Shown: positions 7,365 through 10,028 of the stretch, in pieces
How the letters are laid out: every line of letters begins with the position of its first letter
How positions within the stretch are numbered: position 1 is the first letter of the stretch
Source: Eubacterium sp. UBA5416
Lineage (GTDB): Bacteria > Bacillota > Clostridia > Lachnospirales > Lachnospiraceae
DNA length: 10,028 nucleotides
Assembly (NCBI GenBank): GCA_002409525.1
Contig: DHNM01000047.1
Span: 12,908-22,935, forward strand
Direction of reading: 5' to 3'
Translations under genes and position numbers: made by a program
The notes under the pieces: generated by a model
The model's input: only the letters and a program-made list of their open reading frames with translations
Told to the model about the DNA's origin: nothing
Database searches by the model: none

Positions 7365-9233
7365 CTACTCAACATAAACTGCATCGAAGTGACATCCTTC
7401 CATACAGGTACCACAGCGGATACATTTTGATATATCTATGACGTGTGCTTTCTTCTTGTCTCCGCTTATCGCGCTGGTTGGACAATTTCTGGCACACTTT
7501 GTACATCCTGTACATTTCTCAGGGTCAATCTTATAGACTTTCAGGGCAGTGCAGGTGTGAGCCCGGCACTTCTTATCGACGATATGCTCTTCATATTCAT
7601 CGCGGAATGCAGCCAGCGTGCTGATAATCGGAAGAGGTGCGCTCTTTCCCAGACCGCATAAGGAGTTTGTCTTTACAAAGCCGGCGAGCTCCTCGAGACG
7701 ATCCAGATCTTCAGGTTCTCCCTTTCCATCGACGATCCGGTCAAGAATTTCAAGCATTCGTTTGGTTCCGATTCGGCACGGGGTACATTTTCCACAGGAC
7801 TCTCTTTGAGTAAAGTTCATAAAGAATCTGGCCACATCGACGATACAGGTATTTTCATCCATAACCACCAGCCCGCCGGAACCGACAATCGCATTATATT
7901 TTTTGACAGAGTCAAAATCAAGAGGTATATCCATATGATCCCTGGTGAGACATCCACCGGACGGACCGCCGATCTGGACAGCTTTGAAGTCTCCGCCGCC
8001 CTTGATGCCGCCACCGATATCGTAGATAATCTCACGAAGTGTTGTCCCCATCGGAACCTCAATCAAACCGGTATTTTCGATTGCACCGGTGATGGAGAAA
8101 GTTTTTGTACCCGGACTTCCCTCGGTACCAATACTTTTGAACCATTCGGCTCCGTTTTGGATGATTTTGGGGACATTGGCATAAGTTTCCACATTATTTA
8201 AAACGGTTGGCTTCTCCCAAAGTCCGTGATCGACGGTTCTCGGCGGCTTTGTTCTCGGCATTCCACGGTTTCCTTCGATGGATGCGGTGAGTGCACTTCC
8301 CTCTCCACAGACAAATGCGCCGGCTCCGCGGTTGATATGCATGTGGAAGGAAAAATCAGTTCCCAGAATATGGTCGCCAAGCAGACCGCATGTTTCAAGT
8401 TCTGATATCGCATGATGCAGTCTTGCCACGGAGAGTGGGTATTCTGCACGAACATAGATATATCCCTCTGAGGAAGAGACAGCATAACCGGCGATCATCA
8501 TTCCTTCCAGTAATTTATAAGGGTCGCCTTCCATAACAGAGCCGTCCATAAATGCCCCCGGATCGCCTTCATCACCGTTACAGACAACATACTTTGTCTT
8601 TTCCTTATGAGCTGCAACCTGCTTCCACTTTCTTCCGGTCGGGAATCCACCGCCCCCTCTGCCGCGAAGCCCGGATTCATCAATTTCTTCTACAACTTCA
8701 TTCGGAGTCATATCAAACAGTGCTTTGGTCAAACTCGAGAAACCGCCGGATGCGAGATATTCTTCCAGCGATTCAGCTTCATATTTTCCACAGTTTTCAA
8801 GCACAATACGTGTCTGCTTAGCGATAAAGGGAATCTCATCCGGGTGAACATAAACCTGATCCTTCTGACGATACAGGAGATCTTCTTTTTTCTCATCGTT
8901 TAGAACATTCTTCTCAAAAATATCTTTGCAGTCTTCGGGTTTTACCTTTATGTACTGAACGACATCTTCACCTTTCTGTATCCGAACCAGGGGACCATAT
9001 TCACAGAACCCCTGACATCCGGTTTCCTTGACACCGATATCATGTGGGGTAAATGTTACATCTACATCTGCGTTTCCCCGGGCGAGTTCTGTGAATTTCT
9101 GATAGATCTTTTCTGAGCCGGAAGCGACACATCCCGTTCCGGAACAGACAAGAATTCTGCATTTGCAGTTTTCAATATCTCTTCGTGATGCCTCTGCGGC
9201 AGCACTTACATCAGTTCTGTCTTTTAAAATCAC
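7365..9233 (-). CDS. nuoF: NuoF/HydB-like NAD(H)-FMN subunit of formate dehydrogenase
   Basis: This 622-residue diaphorase subunit exchanges electrons between NAD(H) and the iron-sulfur chain via FMN. The N-terminal thioredoxin-like [2Fe-2S] domain has C30, C35, C73 and C77. The NuoF core has the glycine-rich GRGGGGFPTGRKW (191-203) and GGPSGG (422-427), then a [4Fe-4S] site in ESCGKCTPCRIGT (C480, C483, C486) with C526. A C-terminal ferredoxin holds two [4Fe-4S] clusters (C574, C577, C580, C584; C604, C607, C610, C614). This domain order matches HydB/HndC of NAD-linked hydrogenases, not the shorter NuoF of complex I, so the symbol marks homology only. The GTG start (9233-9231) overlaps the nuoE-like stop as GTGA, with AGGTGA just upstream, implying translational coupling. 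Fusion to fdhA's operon marks it as a formate dehydrogenase partner. Confidence 0.92.
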   Translation of the reverse strand: MILKDRTDVSAAAEASRRDIENCKCRILVCSGTGCVASGSEKIYQKFTELARGNADVDVTFTPHDIGVKETGCQGFCEYGPLVRIQKGEDVVQYIKVKPEDCKDIFEKNVLNDEKKEDLLYRQKDQVYVHPDEIPFIAKQTRIVLENCGKYEAESLEEYLASGGFSSLTKALFDMTPNEVVEEIDESGLRGRGGGGFPTGRKWKQVAAHKEKTKYVVCNGDEGDPGAFMDGSVMEGDPYKLLEGMMIAGYAVSSSEGYIYVRAEYPLSVARLHHAISELETCGLLGDHILGTDFSFHMHINRGAGAFVCGEGSALTASIEGNRGMPRTKPPRTVDHGLWEKPTVLNNVETYANVPKIIQNGAEWFKSIGTEGSPGTKTFSITGAIENTGLIEVPMGTTLREIIYDIGGGIKGGGDFKAVQIGGPSGGCLTRDHMDIPLDFDSVKKYNAIVGSGGLVVMDENTCIVDVARFFMNFTQRESCGKCTPCRIGTKRMLEILDRIVDGKGEPEDLDRLEELAGFVKTNSLCGLGKSAPLPIISTLAAFRDEYEEHIVDKKCRAHTCTALKVYKIDPEKCTGCTKCARNCPTSAISGDKKKAHVIDISKCIRCGTCMEGCHFDAVYVE

Positions 9234-9709
9234 TTCTTGTCACCTCTCAATTCATGGACAACCTCAACCGCCTTTCTGGGTGTCATTTTCGGGTGAACGT
9301 CATCATTGACTGTCATGGTTGGCGCAAGTCCGCAGGCCCCGAGACAGGATACGGTTTCCACCGTAAACATCATATCATCGGTTGTATGCTTTGTGCCGTT
9401 TAAGCCAAGCTCTTTGTAAAGTGCTTCCAGGACAGGCATGGATTTACGCACATGACAGGCCGTTCCGTCACAGACTTTGATAATGTTTTTCCCTTTTGGC
9501 TCAAAGGAGAAATTCTCATAAAAGGTCGCGACACTATACGCCTTTGACTCTTTTACACCGATTTGGTCTGCCGTATACTTTAGAAGCTCTCCCGGCAGGT
9601 AGTGATATTTGGCCTGAATATCCTGCATAATTGGTATCAGTGAAGCGGATGTCCGATTGTAGTGGCTGATAATTTCATCGGCTGTATCATAATAGGATTG
9701 ATCTATCAT
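9230..9709 (-). CDS. nuoE: NuoE/HydC-like [2Fe-2S] subunit of formate dehydrogenase
   Basis: A small thioredoxin-fold electron carrier, the partner of the NuoF-like subunit and first gene of the operon. Four cysteines in the family pattern bind one [2Fe-2S] cluster: CDGTAC and CLGAC, at positions 80, 85, 122 and 126 counted from the chosen start. An N-terminal helical region carries YLPGELL and the YSVATFYENF motif common in this family. The start at 9709 gives 159 residues. It is preferred over ATG at 9715 because AGGAGG then lies 8 nt away rather than 2; the two differ only by MG. Length is normal for NuoE/HydC. The TGA stop overlaps the next gene's GTG by 4 nt. No complex I membrane genes are nearby, so a role in respiratory complex I is unlikely. 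Confidence 0.92.
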   Translation of the reverse strand: MIDQSYYDTADEIISHYNRTSASLIPIMQDIQAKYHYLPGELLKYTADQIGVKESKAYSVATFYENFSFEPKGKNIIKVCDGTACHVRKSMPVLEALYKELGLNGTKHTTDDMMFTVETVSCLGACGLAPTMTVNDDVHPKMTPRKAVEVVHELRGDKK

Positions 9710-9717
9710 CCCCATTA

Positions 9718-9723
9718 CCTCCT
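9718..9723 (-). promoter_or_regulatory. ribosome binding site of the nuoE-like gene
   Basis: AGGAGG on the - strand is a full-strength Shine-Dalgarno site. Its spacing is 2 nt to the ATG at 9715 and 8 nt to the in-frame ATG at 9709, which favours the second as the true start. Confidence 0.8.
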
Positions 9724-9735
9724 TAAGATTGTATT

Positions 9736-9787
9736 AGTATAGAAACAATATAAACTATATTGTAACGCTTTTTGACAGAATGAACAA
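9736..9787 (-). promoter_or_regulatory. candidate promoter(s) of the formate dehydrogenase operon
   Basis: Two overlapping sigma-A-like arrangements are visible on the - strand. One has -10 TATACT (9741-9736, 5/6 to consensus) with a weak -35 TTACAA (9765-9760) at 18-nt spacing. The other has -10 TACAAT (9764-9759, 5/6) with TTGTTC (9787-9782) at 17-nt spacing. Both give a short leader to the AGGAGG site. An A/T-rich stretch follows upstream (about 9788-9806). Which one is used cannot be decided by eye. Confidence 0.5.
9745..9763. promoter_or_regulatory. palindromic operator candidate in the operon promoter
   Basis: ACAATATAAACTATATTGT is a perfect 8-3-8 inverted repeat. It fills the spacer of one candidate promoter and overlaps the -10 of the other, so a bound protein should block transcription. 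A further ATTGT half-site lies at 9728-9732, facing the ACAAT at 9745-9749. The arms run ACAA outward-in, opposite to the Rex consensus (TTGT...ACAA), so the regulator is not recognised. Confidence 0.55.
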
Positions 9788-10028
9788 GAATAAAATTAAA
9801 AAATACTTGACAAAGGTAAATCTGACATAGTCGATTTTCTGTTCAAAATGAGGAATAACTGGAATTGTTAATTATATATCAAATAGATGCAAAAGTATCT
9901 GCATTTTCCGGTAAAGTGAATGATTGGAGGATTGCGGGAGTTATGCGTGAAAAAAAGAGTGTCCCCGGATTGATGATATGATACCCCTGAAGGAGACAAG
10001 GTAAATAACCAAAATCTACTTAGGGGGG
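9766..10028. other. gene-free AT-rich region upstream of the operon, to window end
   Basis: I see no convincing gene here. It contains a Rex-like site (9865-9882), a weak AT-rich hairpin with ATGCA (9887-9891) and TGCAT (9900-9904), and an inverted repeat cut by the window edge: CCCCTGAAG (9984-9992) against CTTAGGGG (10019-10026). A 12-codon reading frame (9943-9981, MREKKSVPGLMI) has only poorly spaced GGAGG/GGGAG upstream and is not called as a gene. TTGACA occurs at 9772-9777 and 9807-9812 on the + strand, but without a good -10 at 16-18 nt. Confidence 0.5.
9865..9882. promoter_or_regulatory. possible Rex (NADH-sensing repressor) site
   Basis: TTGTTAATTATATATCAA matches the clostridial Rex consensus TTGTTAA-N4-TTAACAA at 12 of 14 fixed positions: the left half is perfect and the right half 5 of 7. 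Rex represses NADH-linked genes when NADH is low. The site is about 100 nt upstream of the operon's -35, which is far for direct repression, and the local AT-richness raises the chance of a random match. Confidence 0.25.

Noticed and set aside
7365..9709. Fragment of respiratory complex I (nuoE-nuoF)
   Set aside because: The NuoF-like protein has extra N- and C-terminal iron-sulfur domains, and fdhA follows directly; no nuo membrane genes are present.
9745..9763. Palindrome as a Rex site
   Set aside because: Half-sites are in the opposite order (ACAA...TTGT), and spacing differs from TTGTTAA-N4-TTAACAA.
9943..9981. Twelve-codon leader peptide gene
   Set aside because: Shine-Dalgarno spacing is poor (2 or 12 nt), there is no codon run typical of attenuators, and no downstream gene is visible.

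Overview
The window looks like a chromosomal segment of an anaerobic Firmicute of class Clostridia, most likely a Lachnospiraceae-type gut anaerobe. The grounds are strong Shine-Dalgarno sites (AGGAGG/GGAGG), moderate GC content, a class-typical lysine riboswitch, and a cytosolic NAD-linked formate dehydrogenase built from NuoE-, NuoF- and NuoG-like modules. The family assignment is inference; nothing in the window fixes the species.

Left part (1-2768, + strand). A 55-nt imperfect hairpin lies at 18-72. A lysine riboswitch aptamer follows (about 164-316) with its transcription-terminator platform (356-384). It precedes a two-gene amino-acid importer: a substrate-binding protein fused to its permease (432-1997) and the ATPase (2010-2753). 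The riboswitch gives the otherwise generic polar amino acid transporter a predicted substrate, lysine.

Middle and right part (2781-9709, - strand, read right to left). A tight five-gene operon runs nuoE-like, nuoF-like, fdhA, moeA, mobA. The first three encode the subunits of a soluble NAD(H)-dependent formate dehydrogenase. Cysteine motifs predict about ten iron-sulfur clusters, FMN, and a molybdenum or tungsten bis-pterin guanine dinucleotide site with cysteine, not selenocysteine, as metal ligand. The last two genes act in making that cofactor: MoeA inserts the metal and MobA adds GMP. Enzyme and cofactor supply are therefore probably co-expressed. The NuoF-like subunit has the same domain order as HydB of electron-bifurcating hydrogenases, so coupling to ferredoxin is possible but unproven.

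The two transcription units converge on a shared hairpin terminator (2768-2800), one arm of which encodes the last codons of mobA. The operon's promoter region (9736-9787) carries a perfect 8-3-8 palindrome placed as an operator. A further AT-rich stretch to 10028 has no convincing gene; it holds a Rex-like site and a partly visible inverted repeat at the window edge.

Start-site corrections: the transporter fusion begins at 432 (not 354), moeA at 4639 (not 4654), and the nuoE-like gene probably at 9709 (not 9715). I found no tRNA, rRNA, CRISPR array, transposase or integrase.
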